A stretch of 64,000 nucleotides of DNA from Ceratothoa steindachneri (taxonomy: Eukaryota > Arthropoda > Malacostraca > Isopoda > Cymothoidae): contig OZ018318.1 in assembly GCA_963969495.1 (NCBI GenBank), forward strand, positions 95,447,413 through 95,511,412. The letters run 5' to 3'. The translations under genes and the position numbers were made by a program. Within the stretch, counting starts at the first letter, position 1, and each line of letters opens with the position of its first letter. Under the pieces are notes generated by a model, which was not told the DNA's origin, did not search any database, and saw only the letters and a list, made by a program, of their open reading frames with translations. Below are positions 23,546 through 34,788 of the stretch, piece after piece.

Positions 23546-24737
23546 GAAAAGAAATTCCACGTGGAATTCCCCCACAGATAACAATATTGAGTAATTCAGA
23601 AATAAAACTCTTAAATATATATTTAGTTCCACTAATCAATTTACCGATTGAATATTTAATCTAAATCTTCGTATGTATTTGTTGCGACAATTGGTATTGA
23701 ATTTGTCAAGATATGATTATTGAAAAAAAGGATTTGCACCGTTTTGCATTAGTGTTATTCGTTGAAACATAATATTGAGGAAACAAAGGATAGTTTTTTA
23801 CACCATTATAGAATTGAATTTTTTTTAATTGAAAGCTTCATCACTAGAATTGGCTCAAAGTAAAGTTTCCCTAAAGGCAGTTTTTATGTTTAAATGAAAG
23901 TTTGTTTTTTCATGAATTTGTCATTTCCACTAAGCTCTCACAATAATCAATCATGCCAATCACAAGAGAGTATTCAAGTAGAACTCATTTTTTGTCTTTA
24001 ATTGTTATGCGATCAGGTATTTAATCATAACGGCAGTTTCTCTTTGTTGTGTTTCTTAGCCATTTTCAATTTATTCTCCTTCAATGATTTGCACCGATCG
24101 GAATCTTTTATGATGTATGAGGCTGCTAATATATCTATCTCTTTGGTGTTTTGAAGAATGTTTGACGTACATTGGTTTTCCACTTCTTTTCCCAATTGAA
24201 ATATCATTCAAATTTCTATAAGGATTGAGTGTTTTAATTACTTAGCAATACTATCTTAAGTCGTTACGTGGTTTCCAATCTGTAATGACAGCCAGATATC
24301 AACTGTTCTGTCATTGTCAAATCAGGCTTCGTAGAGAGAGGAGGTGTTCCACATTTGCTCATAAACACCAAATTCTAACTCACCCTCTTCAGTGATTAAG
24401 TATGGCTGTGGTGACGGTTTTGGCTTTGTTGGTTTGTATTTTCACTATTCTAGCAATTAGAGGAGAAACGAGATTATTATGATTTCCACCAGGGCTGTCA
24501 GAAGTGGTATATTGTTTCTGTGACAGAGTTGTTGTTGCTGTATTGCCTGTCGGTTTTATCAGGCGGCTGCATATTTTAGGTTGTGAAATGGTTAATAAGT
24601 TGGTTTCACCCTTCCTTGTTTTGGTTTAGCTGTCTTGAACATCATTCTGTTCATTTTGCTGATAGTATCCTGTGAGAAGTTTATCAGTCAAAGGTACTCA
24701 TTTAATTGCATTTAACTAAAAGCTATCGAGGATTAGC
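23546..24737. other. Palindrome spacer, leader of a Gypsy-like element
   Basis: AT-rich with no open frame of interest. The final part before the gag-like frame (about 24490-24735) may be the leader of the element that follows; GCTGTCAGAAGTGGTAT near 24496 is the kind of sequence seen near primer-binding sites. No LTR was identified. Confidence 0.3.
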
Positions 24738-25530
24738 TTGGCATCGAAGATTTCAGCAGATATGATCAAACCATTCGATGGTGAAGTTGATGTTATAGTC
24801 TGGATGAAAAAAGTAAGACCCGTTCCAAAGTTACCGAAAATATCTGATGTGGCTAGTTATTTTCCACTGTACTTGGAAGGTAATGCATTGTCATTGTATT
24901 TGGAGTTGTCTGAAAAGGAACAGAAGGATGTCGTTGAAATTGAAAAAAGGCTTCTTTTTTACTATATAGATGGAAGGATTTTGCATATGGTAAATTGGTT
25001 CAAAAACTGTGGTCTAAAGAACAAATATATACCTATGTAAATGATATTAAGAAGCTAGCAGGGGTGGCTGGTTTTAAGTTAGCTGCGCTGCAGCATCTTA
25101 TTAAACTGCCCTTTTTTAATGGACTGCCAGAACGTAAAGCCATTGAGTAAGAACAATTTGATGGTATTGCTGATATGTCTATGACTAAAATAATAGCTAA
25201 ACTTAGAATTATGACCTCTAATATGAGTACCACTATAACCTTTGCCTCTGTTGTAAGGAACTTTGATAATTCTGGTGTATCAAGCTTGTTATGGGGTGAT
25301 GAATCTTCAGTTAAAAATGTTAGATCAGAAGGTATATCAAATAGCAAAGTGTTCAAAGTTAAATGTTTAATTTACGAGGGACCATATATGGCTTGTTCTT
25401 GTACAAGTAAAAATAAAATGATTTGTTTCAGGTGCAGAAACACATGGACATATTTCAACCAATGCTCTATTCATGGAAAAGATTATAAGGTCACTACTGC
25501 ACCGGCAGTTGGCTTCCTTATACTTTAAAA
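24738..25530 (+). pseudogene. Gypsy-like gag remnant
   Basis: The first part (24738-25040) reads MIKPFDGEVDVIVWMKKVR and YFPLYLEGNALSLYLELSE. This is a capsid-like segment typical of a group of invertebrate LTR-retrotransposon gag proteins. The next part, in another frame, contains ICFRCRNTW followed in the adjacent frame by GHIST. That is a CCHC zinc knuckle split by a small frameshift near 25445. Several stops lie between the parts. Confidence 0.65.
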
Positions 25531-25545
25531 GCGATAGCATCACGT

Positions 25546-25935
25546 ATGCTTTTAATTGATGTCGAAAATGGAAGCTGCAGTGTAAAGGCATTGGTGTATA
25601 CTGGTTGCACAAAAACTGTTATTTATAATAAGTTCGGTAATCATTGTTCTAGAGGAGAAAGTTTAATTGTTTTTGATTGGCATAAAGGGTGCTGTGTCAT
25701 TCAGGTGATAGAGAATAATGTTGAATTAGAGGTGCAGGCAATTGTGAGTGACACTATTGTAAATGGAGTTGATGTAATATTAGGAATGGATATAATAAAT
25801 CAAATGGATAGTGTCTATCTAGAAGATAAGGTAACATTTGGCACACTGCGTTGTGCTGCAAGTGTTGAAATTGTACAAAGAGCATCAGAAAATTCAGTGC
25901 ATGCAGAAGAGACTATCTTGAAGAAGGATTTTTAA
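25546..25935 (+). pseudogene. Retropepsin-like protease remnant
   Basis: An open frame of 129 codons. VKALVYTGCTKTVI matches the active-site loop of aspartic proteases, with the catalytic Asp of D-T/S-G replaced by Tyr. VDVILGMDII matches the second conserved block. It lies between gag and RT as expected for gag-pol. The lost catalytic Asp means it could not work even if expressed. Confidence 0.7.
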
Positions 25936-25989
25936 GCACATTTTGATGGCTCCCATTGGACGTATGAGTTTTTTCAGCAAAAATAAAGA

Positions 25990-27185
25990 GCCTGTATTAA
26001 AAGAATTTATTGTTTCGACAAAGATCCGCAAGGCAGAAAAAAGGAAGAGTTTGAGAAAGAAATAGACCTTTGGATTTCAGAAAGCATCTTAATCCCATGG
26101 GAAGAAGAGGCGGACAGTGGCATCTTGCCCCTCATGGCAGTGTAACAGACAACAAAGAACAAGATAAGACCCGTTATAGACTAAGGAGAGTTAAATGAAT
26201 ACATTATGTGCCATACAAGGGATGACGTCATTGATCTGTGTAATTAAAGACTGAGAGAATAGCGCCAGTTAGATGGAGAGCTTGTTCTTATGGATTTAAA
26301 GTCGGCATATTTTCAAATTAAGGTGGAAGAAAAATTGTGGAAATATCAGCTTGTAAAATATTTAGGCGAAACATAATGTCTCACAAGACTTGGTTTTGGA
26401 TTGAATAGTTCCCCACGAGTTATGTCCCAAATTTTGAAAAGTGTGTTATCAAAATCTGAGAAATTGGAAATAGCTAATAGTTCATATATTAATGAGCCCA
26501 GAATTTTGTCAGAATTTTGTATTTTTGAGCTTCAAGAGCATTTGAATAACTTTAGATTAATTACCAAACCACCTGAAAGGTTAGATGGTGCAGCATTCCT
26601 TCAGTTAAGGCTAAATCTGGGTCTTCATAGTAACACGACTTCGCCGTAAAAATGAAGTACCAAATGTTCCTAAAAATTGTACCAGAAGAGTTGTTTTCCA
26701 TATGCTGAAAATTGGTAGGGCACTATCCAGTTTCTTGCTGGTTTATAATTGCTTTTAATTTCATTAAAAGTGCAGACGGTGCTAGGTGGGAGGAGTATAT
26801 TGGTGAAAGAGCTCAAAGTATGATTAAAGAGGTAACAGATAAGGTGAAGATAAATGATCCTGTGAGAGGACAGTGGTAAGCGCCAAAAGATAGAAAGCCG
26901 ATGCTATGGTCCGATGAAAGCAGTATTGCAATTGGTGCATTACTTGAGGTAAATGGAATTTGTGTTAAGGATGCAACGTGGTTGAGGCAAAAGGATGATA
27001 ATGAGCATATTATGGTAGCAGAGCTGGGTGAAATTTGAAAGGGCATAAACCTGCTCTAAATCGGAGCTATAAGACATTGGCTACTGATTCAGCAACCTTC
27101 TACAATTGGCTAACTTGTACTATAAGTGAGATGAATAGAATAAAAACTAAGAGGGCAGCAGAGCTTCTTATAAAAACAGACTATC
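25990..27185 (+). pseudogene. Gypsy-like reverse transcriptase and RNase H remnant
   Basis: RT blocks are LVLMDLKSAYFQIKVEEKLW (about 26282), CLTRLGFGLNSSPRVMSQIL (about 26380) and SYINEPRIL (about 26485). In the last one the catalytic Y-x-D-D has become YINE. After a segment with VGHYPVSCWF and DGARWEEYIGERAQ, an RNase H follows: LWSDESSIAIGALLEVNG (about 26908), AELGEI, LATDSATFYNWL (about 27075). No integrase is present, because the element stops near 27185 where a different pol fragment begins. Confidence 0.82.
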
Positions 27186-27189
27186 TCCC

Positions 27190-27649
27190 TACTCCCAGAG
27201 ACAGCTGCAGCAGTTGCTGAGCGGATTCGACGATGTCATTTCTAAAACCCCCGGCTGCTCTAATCAATTTAAGCACGACATTGTCCTTATTACCCAAGAA
27301 GCCGTCCGCTCCAAGACATATCTCCTCCCCATATAGCTTATGGAAGCTCTCAACGAGGAGGTGGATAATCTGGTAGCGTTGGATATATGAGAACCCTCGG
27401 CGTCCGATTATTGCTCCCCCATTGTTATGGTTCGCAAACCCGACCACACTTTCCGTATGTGCGTCGATATTTGCAATCTGAATTCGGTAACGGTGTTCGA
27501 CGTAGAACCCATTCCCCTCATAAATGAAAATCTCCATTTTTTTGAGGAAATGATCTTCATTTAGAAATTAGACCTCTGCAAGGCGTACTACCCAAATTTT
27601 CCTTCGTCAAAACGCCCGCACCAAGAAAAAATTGAGGTCATTTATGGGA
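27190..27649 (+). pseudogene. Second Gypsy-type reverse transcriptase fragment
   Basis: Plus-strand translation gives GFDDVISKTPGC, then DYCSPIVMVRKPDHTFRMCV (about 27400) and DICNLNSVTVFDVEPIPLI. It ends at KLDLCKAYYPN (about 27590). These are the first blocks of a Gypsy-type RT, clearly different in sequence from the RT just upstream. It is cut at both sides: on the left by the preceding element and on the right by the start of the palindrome arm. In-frame stops are present. Confidence 0.78.
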
Positions 27650-28390
27650 TCGGAAGTCATGTCCATGCGTTAAATAAAATTCTAGAATTTGGTTAGGCTT
27701 AAATTGGTAAGCCTTCTCCCAGCCCCCCATCCACAAGCGGTAGCCTTGAACCGCGTCCACCCCACACCACCTTTTTGTCGGTTAAAATCGCCTGGGCGTG
27801 AAGGTTCGAGGCCATTCGAGAGTAGCGCTGGCCAATCACCACATGTTTTCCCCCACCCCTCCTGGGAAAGCCTCGGATATATAGGGCTCGTCTTCCAGGT
27901 AGGAGATACAGAGTTGAGGAGCTCCGCCAGGATCTAAGAAACATTCCCCTTAGTTTCAAGTCAGGTGCTTAACAACGAAGGAAAGTGACGGATGAACTTT
28001 TCGTGCCGTTGGAATTAGCCCCGCCAGTGAGGTATTGCAATTTGAAAATCGCCACCGCGCGATTTTTCCGACTCCACTCATCAACTTCTGTAGAAGCTCC
28101 CTACGCTCCCTCCTTGTCTTCGGGTGGCCGAGATCCTCTCCCCTGGAACGGACGTTACCCCCCCCCCCATTTAATAACCGTCATCACGTCAACTTCCTGC
28201 TCAGAAGCTCCGAGTGCCCTCGCCCTCACGTTTATTGCCTGCAGAAGACATCCGTGAAACCTTACCCTGACGTCTCACACGGAATCCTCCGTAAGCCAAC
28301 CCCTTCCTCCCCCTTCAGTCACCCATTTGAGTTAATACTCCCCATTGGAATAGTCTCCTTCTCTAACGCATTAATTTATAACTCCAGAGT

Positions 28391-30313
28391 CTGATGGAAA
28401 ACTCTTCAATACCCTCCATGATATACCAATATAATTTTGCCCATTGATTCTATTATTTCATGTAAAAAAAATTATATTTTGATACATGCCTCTTTATATA
28501 ACCTTGAGCTGCGCCATTGCCCGAATTTTACCTGACCTATTTTTGCACTCAATTGTCGCTGCTCCGCGCGTCGAAACTTTTGGCGTTCTGTAACTTTGTC
28601 GGTTCGCCTTTAAGTTATTAGTCCCTTCACCATAGATATAATATGGTATTGATATAATGTAATGTCACACCACGACATTATCACATTGCAAGTTTCAAAA
28701 ATACAATCTTTCATATACAAAAGTTACTTATTTATTTTATTTCTCTGATAAAATTTATGAATTTTCGTTTGATTTTAGATATTAAAAGAAAGGGCACCAA
28801 AACTTTGACTAACATCGTAGTTTGGTGAATAAATTTCAAAAGCTCGATTGTGGGTGAAGTAGGTTTATGGTCAGCAGCTATAATTAACCGTGCGATATCA
28901 CGCTCCGCTCCGGTTAAGTTATTAGCGAACTTTACCAAAAAGAGAATAGGAGCTGTGTTCATATGTCGGGGTTAGTGCACTTTCACAGAGACGAAAAGAA
29001 GAACCCTCTCAACACGGATTAATCCAGAAGATTTCTCGGGGTTTGCTCTTGCAATTTAGAATGCAACGTGTACAAAGAAAAATCAGATGATGGATTAGAC
29101 CCTAAAGCGTGGATTGGAGTCGGTTTTAAAGGCTTACATGCTATATTAAACCACAACGAAATAAAAAAATACCTTTATATGGAGTTGCCAGAAATAACTA
29201 AACTTCATAATCTGAATAATCGGAATTCACGTTGGATTTGGTTAATTGACCAAATGAGACTCATATTGAGAGGCAAAGTATAAATTTAGCGTATATGAGC
29301 TCTTGTACAAATTAGTTTCCTAGATTAATGTTTTATTGTCAAGTGAAATGCTCAATGGTTCTTAATGTTTGTAATTTCTTTATCATTTTTCTCTCTCTCT
29401 TTCAGTTCTTTAATTAACCATCGTGTCTTTGACCTATTTCATTTTCAAATAAGTGAGAATAAATTAGATAGTTACCTTCAAAGTCACATTAATATATGCT
29501 ATTACGAAACTCTCATTTGAAGATATTAGCTACTGCAACCTTTTTTCACCTGAAGATAATTTAGTGCCATTTTTATTAACGAAGAAAAATTTAGCTGAAG
29601 TTGTTCAAGTTCATTGATTTTATTAGATGATAATGAGCTGTTGCTCGTGTTCCTAAGTTAGGTCAAGTTACTGGGTTTATTGTTTTTATTAAAGGATAAA
29701 GAGTGTCGCTATTTGTTTCGTAGTTTAGGTCATGAAGATTGAATTTGTTTTTTTTTAAGGTTTGGTTTGGTTCAGGGGATTTGTGCATTTGTAGTAGACG
29801 ATGAAAGAGTGTATGCTTTGATGATCAAAATAATTTTATTAACGGCTTGAAGTAGTTTTATAAGATTGATTGATTTATTCTTTTCCCTGGCTTCACCTGA
29901 CACAAAAGCCACCCACTATGCTCAAAGAGCTCTATTATAAAGGAGATACGTATTGTTTTTTCTTTTATACATTTGGACCAACAGCTAAAAATTTAATATA
30001 TTTAAGGTTTTATTCACGACCAAATATAGTATCGTCCATAATGATGCGGGCTCTTTGTTGTTCAGCCCCATACTAAGAGTAGATTACTACCAAATAGGGG
30101 TCCGTAATGCATGATTAATTAGAGATATAAACTAAGCATGGCTATGAGTTATTCATAGATGTAAAGTTTACATGTCACAATGGATGAAGCTGCAAGTAAC
30201 GTGCAAAGAGCATTTAATTTCCAAAAATATTGTGGTCGAAGCTCTCCAACGAGCGTAAATCTAATACTTCTATCTTTGAGACAACCAACGATTTTAGGGT
30301 ATTGACATACGGT
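28391..30313. other. AT-rich palindrome segment without genes
   Basis: Mirror of 20880-22780. No coding signal; a 71-codon frame at 29068 (+) shows no motif. Confidence 0.55.
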
Positions 30314-30502
30314 ACTTGCATTAATTCCTTTAGTCATCACCTTGTCAAGTTCCGAGCCGTAAACATGACTAGAGGACCTACTACTGCAGCCTATATCGGA
30401 GTGCTATCAGGTATAAATACTACAGACTCATGTATTAGTGGAATTTCAACTGGGAAGCCTCGGAAAACTTCAAAAAGAATACTAAGCCATAGTCCGTAGT
30501 TC

Positions 30503-31107
30503 TATGAAGGCGGGGGGCTTCTTATAACTTTTCGTATTTATCAAATCTTTTTACTTCTTTCTTGACTGAAGTTCTCCCTTGAAACTTTTGTCTTCGATTC
30601 ATCTGACTCTTCGTATTCTTGTTTGGCGGAGATTCCTTCTTCCTTTATGTTGGCTGGGTTAGTTGTTGATCTCCGATTTTCTTTTTTTGATGTATCTTCA
30701 TATTAACTTGCATTTATCTTGATGTGATGATTTCTTCCCTATTCTTGATCACGTGATGATTTCTTCTCAATTCTTGATGACTTGATGATTTCTTCTTAAT
30801 TCTTGATGACGTGAGGATTTCTTCTTGATTTTTGATGATTTCTTGTTCTTGTTTTCGTAAGGCGATCCATTTTATCTTGAGGCTTCTTGACTGGTCCTTA
30901 AAGCGTTTTCCTTGATTTCCGTTTTCGTCGTGAATTTTCTTCGTAAAAATTGTGGACTTTGGGAGTCTCGATCACGGGTCTTTGAATCCAAATGCCAGCA
31001 TTCTAGCCATCACGCTACGGCGAGTCCGTTCTGATTTGGTAATTTAATGGGCTATTTATATTAATGACTGAAAGAAATTTTTCTCTGATACATCTTCGCA
31101 CCACTAC
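30503..31107 (-). repeat. Terminal direct repeat 1 of the 1.44 kb insertion
   Basis: 605 bp, rich in short CTTGATGATTTCTT-like subrepeats (about 30715-30840) on the plus strand. It contains a tRNA-like stretch at about 30975-31025 on the minus strand. By eye it differs from repeat 2 at more than one base in five. Confidence 0.75.
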
Positions 31108-31394
31108 ACAGGTCGCCTTCTAGAAAGCAGAGCAAATTTGAGGATTGGGGAGAGACTAGTCTTGGATTTCTTACCAGAGGAGTAGTAGCTCTCCCTCCCC
31201 GGCCTCCGAGTCTGCGCGATGAGTGGAGCTAATTTAGTGGGATGGATGAGAGCGAACTAAGTTTTGTCACTAATAAGTAATATCCTTCCCGGGTTTCTGG
31301 TTCCCAGCAGCACTTTTTCTTAAACTCTAGTAGGAGAGCAGGTGCAGTTGTAACGAAGATCGGAAGATTGTTCGGCCTTTTGAGGGTCACCAGT

Positions 31395-31941
31395 TATGGA
31401 GGGGAGGGGGAATATTATATTTTTACTTATTTATCAATATCATTCATCTTGAGATTTCTATATTCAAATCTATTTATTTATTCTTAAACAAAATTGCCCC
31501 TTGAACATTTGTCATCCATTAATCTGACTGTTTGTATTCTTAATGGCTGGGTTAGTTCTTGATCTTCGTAATTCTTTCTTGATGTATCTTGATATTAACT
31601 TGACGTGATGAGTTATTCTTGATGAGTTGGTCATTTATTTTTTGATGCTTGATGAGTTAGCCCTTGATGTCGTTTTCTTTCCGTTTTCTTTGAGGGCCGT
31701 TTTCTCTTTAGTCGATTTCTTGGTCCTTCTTGATTAGTTATTCCTTGAAGCGTTTTTCTTGAGTTCCGTTTTCCTCCTAAAAATTGTAGACTGAGGAGTT
31801 TTGATTACAGGTCTTTGAATCCAAATGTCAGCACTCTAGCCATCACGCTACGGTGATTCCGGCTTGAGTCGGTAATTTAATATGCTATATATATTATTGA
31901 CTTGGAAGGAATTTGTCTCTGATAAATCTTCGCACCACTAC
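31395..31941 (-). repeat. Terminal direct repeat 2 of the 1.44 kb insertion
   Basis: 547 bp, same order of motifs as repeat 1, including CATCACGCTACGG and CTTCGCACCACTAC at its end. The tRNA-like stretch is at about 31800-31860 on the minus strand. Confidence 0.75.
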
Positions 31942-31946
31942 AGTTC

Positions 31947-32649
31947 CAAAAAAGACCAATACAAAACAGCAGCCAAGATTTCAGGACAAATAAATAAAAC
32001 CATGTATGGCGAATTTCCATTTAATTTTTAATTATGAACTTGGTCACTGTGAACAATTTGAACAGGAAATTGCGAGAAGAATTATTAAGTTAAATTTTAA
32101 ATGAAAAATAATGGCTGTAATATAAACTTATTAAAATAATAAAATCTACGCTTACTTGCTCTAATATAAAGTGGTTAGTAAATATCCCATTGACAGTGTC
32201 TAAGTATAATATGCCTAAAGGATCCTAATAGGTAGCTATTATCAATAAATGACAGCTAAATATATACTTAGCCTGTGAAATGGTGATTACTCTTGATCTT
32301 AGAGGGAGATAATGGCTTATTTATCCATTAATATTTATGAGACTTAAATGAAAATAGCTAAGTTATTATCATAGGGCTTTGCACGCCGTATGAACCAAAA
32401 CTTGAACTCTGTCGGAAATTTTAGTAGATATTTAATGGGGTCTGTTTTTACGTCTTGACACTGAGTCGTAGTAGCAACAAAAATACTGCTTCTCGGTACT
32501 CCCGTAGCTGTGCTAGGTGGCAACTCGAAACAATACACTTTCGCAAAACGCAACAACGACCACTTATTAAATATTAATTAACCCAAATCATTATTACTAC
32601 TACTCCAAACTTACTTTAATATAACAAGAAACTAAATGAAAAGGAATTT
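31947..32649. other. AT-rich palindrome segment without genes
   Basis: Mirror of 18961-19613. Nothing recognisable. Confidence 0.5.
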
Positions 32650-33385
32650 CATTTTACAATTCCCACTTTCATTTCCGGGCGTAAAGAATTTACGACACTA
32701 TGTGCAATATTGTCTCTAAGATGATAGTATCACGCCGCTGGTCGAAAAGATCTTTAAAGTTTCGCGCAACAGCCTTCAAGCTATTGATCAGCCCTGTAAA
32801 CATGAGAGATAGATTATCTTTCGCCACTAAACACGTTTGATGGGCACAAGAACAATGGTCCAAGGTATACCTCACTGATGAATCCAAATGCAATTTCCTT
32901 GATTCAGAAGGCAGAAGGTTCGTCCGTCGAAAACATGAGAAAAGATTACCTGAGAAGTGCGTATGAAGTCCAGCATCAAGTTTGATAAAGGAAGCTTTAT
33001 GATGTGAAGCATAAACTTTGCGGAAACTAATGACTCACTAGTGAGATTTGAGGGCAGAACGAATGGTCAAGTGTATAAAGAACTTTTGCAAGGTCGTGCT
33101 GTGCTCCATATGAAAGATAATGCACTTTGCAACACGGCAAATTTGCTCAAGAATTCCATGTATCAGGAAAAGTTAAGCGTAATGAACTGATCTGCTCAGA
33201 GCTCGTACCTTTACCGATTGAGAATTTGTCGAAGACTCTAGGAAATAAAACTAAGAAGAGAAACTTAAGTGCCGTCAAAGAATTTTTTAGAAATATTACA
33301 ATAGGAATGGAAAAAAATAACACCAGAAGAATGCCTTCGGTTAATGCATTCCTGTCGCACACTATGTCATTGCGTAATTAATAGT
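32650..33385 (+). pseudogene. Tc1-like transposase, right arm
   Basis: Mirror copy of 18146-18960. It preserves the first catalytic block (TDESKCNFLDSEGRRFVRR, about 32870-32930) and EGRTNGQVYKELLQG (about 33055). The middle part has lost about 35 bases around KDNALCNTANLLKN relative to the left copy. The NPIENL block is damaged by a small indel near 33215. It is non-functional. Confidence 0.85.
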
Positions 33386-34780
33386 AAAGGTCTACTTACC
33401 AAGTAATAATATATTGTGACGACCATAAAATACTTTTGAGTGACTTTTCTCATTTACCTTCTCAACCATGTCTGCTGTGTTATCTGTTTGGATTATTTGG
33501 ACAACAATATTTCTGTAATAAAATGCTCCTTTGAATGCAGCCTTCAGTTTCATCAATTCTAATATTTAGATATCGAACTAATAGCCCTGGTTATTTTATA
33601 TTTGTAATTTATCATAAATTATCGATCATGATTTGGTTTGCAGGTACTGTAGGGTTCGTGATTAAACCCTGCGAACGAATTATTATGGCTGCTACTGTAT
33701 ACATATTGTTCAGCTGATGATGTATAAATCTATATTTATCAGGGTTAATTGTTAATGAGAAGAATAGAAACGTGACTACACCACAGAGAAAGTTTACTGG
33801 GAGATATAAACAAAGGAAGTAAGTTTTTAGAGAATAAGGTAAAAAAATGAATAAAAGAGGAAGGATGTGGAGGAATATATGTAATTGTAAGCCTCTGAAA
33901 TCTTGTCCTGTGGCGGAAGTGTACCTATGTTATCCAATATCAAGAATTTTAGTAACATTTGCGACTGATTTGAAGGGTTATCCACTCTCTTATAATTTTG
34001 TTGCCTTTTATTTCTTTTGTATTTGAGTTTTAATGACAAAAGGATGAAGATCTGGATCATATTCTACAATGAGGAAATAATTTAAAATCATAAGCATAAA
34101 TTCTGAAATGTTCGTAAATCCCATTCTGTCATATGAATTTTATAATAGGGGAGGAAAATCACAAATTTTAATTTTGCTATTTATAACTTTTATAATAACA
34201 TTTATCGATAGTTAAACATGACTTGTGTCAAAGGGAAACTTGAGTGTAGCTTGCTTCATCGCTCACATTTATTAGGTCATCCAGTTGCGAAAATACAAAA
34301 TACTAGAATGGATGCCCTATTAAATATTATTATTAATTAAAAAATCCTGTGGCATCAGGCAAGTTAGCAATTAGTACCTAATGATACCCTCTACTTCAAA
34401 GAGTATTAGCTGTTAAGTCTTACATCTTAGCTTTTCAAACGGATGAAAGAAAAAAGCTATATAGTAAGAGTAGAGTGGAAAGTATATATTAGGTAAATTT
34501 GGGAACGGGAATAATTCAAGTTTTCTTAGTTGCTGTGACGCGAGTCATCTCTTGGGTTCTTTAAATGCTTTTTTCAGTTACCCTTTTAAGTTTATCTGTA
34601 TGCAAGCCTCTTGCATCGATATTATTCTTCTAATATTCATCTTTACTTTGTGTTGAATAGTTTTTCTCCATTAGTTGTTTTTTTTTCTCCTTTGCTGAGC
34701 TTTATTTCCAATCTACTCCATATCTTGCATGCCCTCTTGTGTAATGCGATGTTTACCATATCAAGGCATATTTCTCGATA
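33386..34780. other. AT-rich palindrome segment without genes
   Basis: Mirror of 16744-18145. Nothing recognisable apart from the empty site at its outer end (34781-34788). Confidence 0.5.
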
Positions 34781-34788
34781 CTGATCTC

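Larger units (their letters stand above)
30503..31941 (-). mobile_element. Insertion with terminal direct repeats and tRNA-like segments, right arm only
   Basis: The left arm lacks this segment; its empty site is GGAACT at 19613-19618. AGTTC at 30498-30502 and 31942-31946 flanks the insertion. Two direct repeats (30503-31107 and 31395-31941) enclose 287 bp. Both begin TATG-GAGG/AAGG and end CTTCGCACCACTAC. On the minus strand each repeat carries a tRNA-like stretch, TAGCGTGATGGCTAGA...TTTGGATTCAAAGACC, similar to a Pol III A box, an anticodon arm and a B-box-like region. On that strand the internal region begins CTGGTGACCC, reminiscent of Gypsy primer-binding sites. It may be a TRIM-like element or a tRNA-derived SINE dimer. 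Confidence 0.65.

Noticed and set aside
30715..30840. CRISPR-like short repeats (CTTGATGATTTCTT units)
   Set aside because: The units are irregular and have no uniform spacers, and the context is eukaryotic. This is a degenerate simple repeat within the insertion.
30975..31025. A real tRNA gene on the minus strand
   Set aside because: The stretch resembles A box, anticodon arm and B box but lacks a closed acceptor stem and is repeated within the direct repeats. It is better described as tRNA-like.
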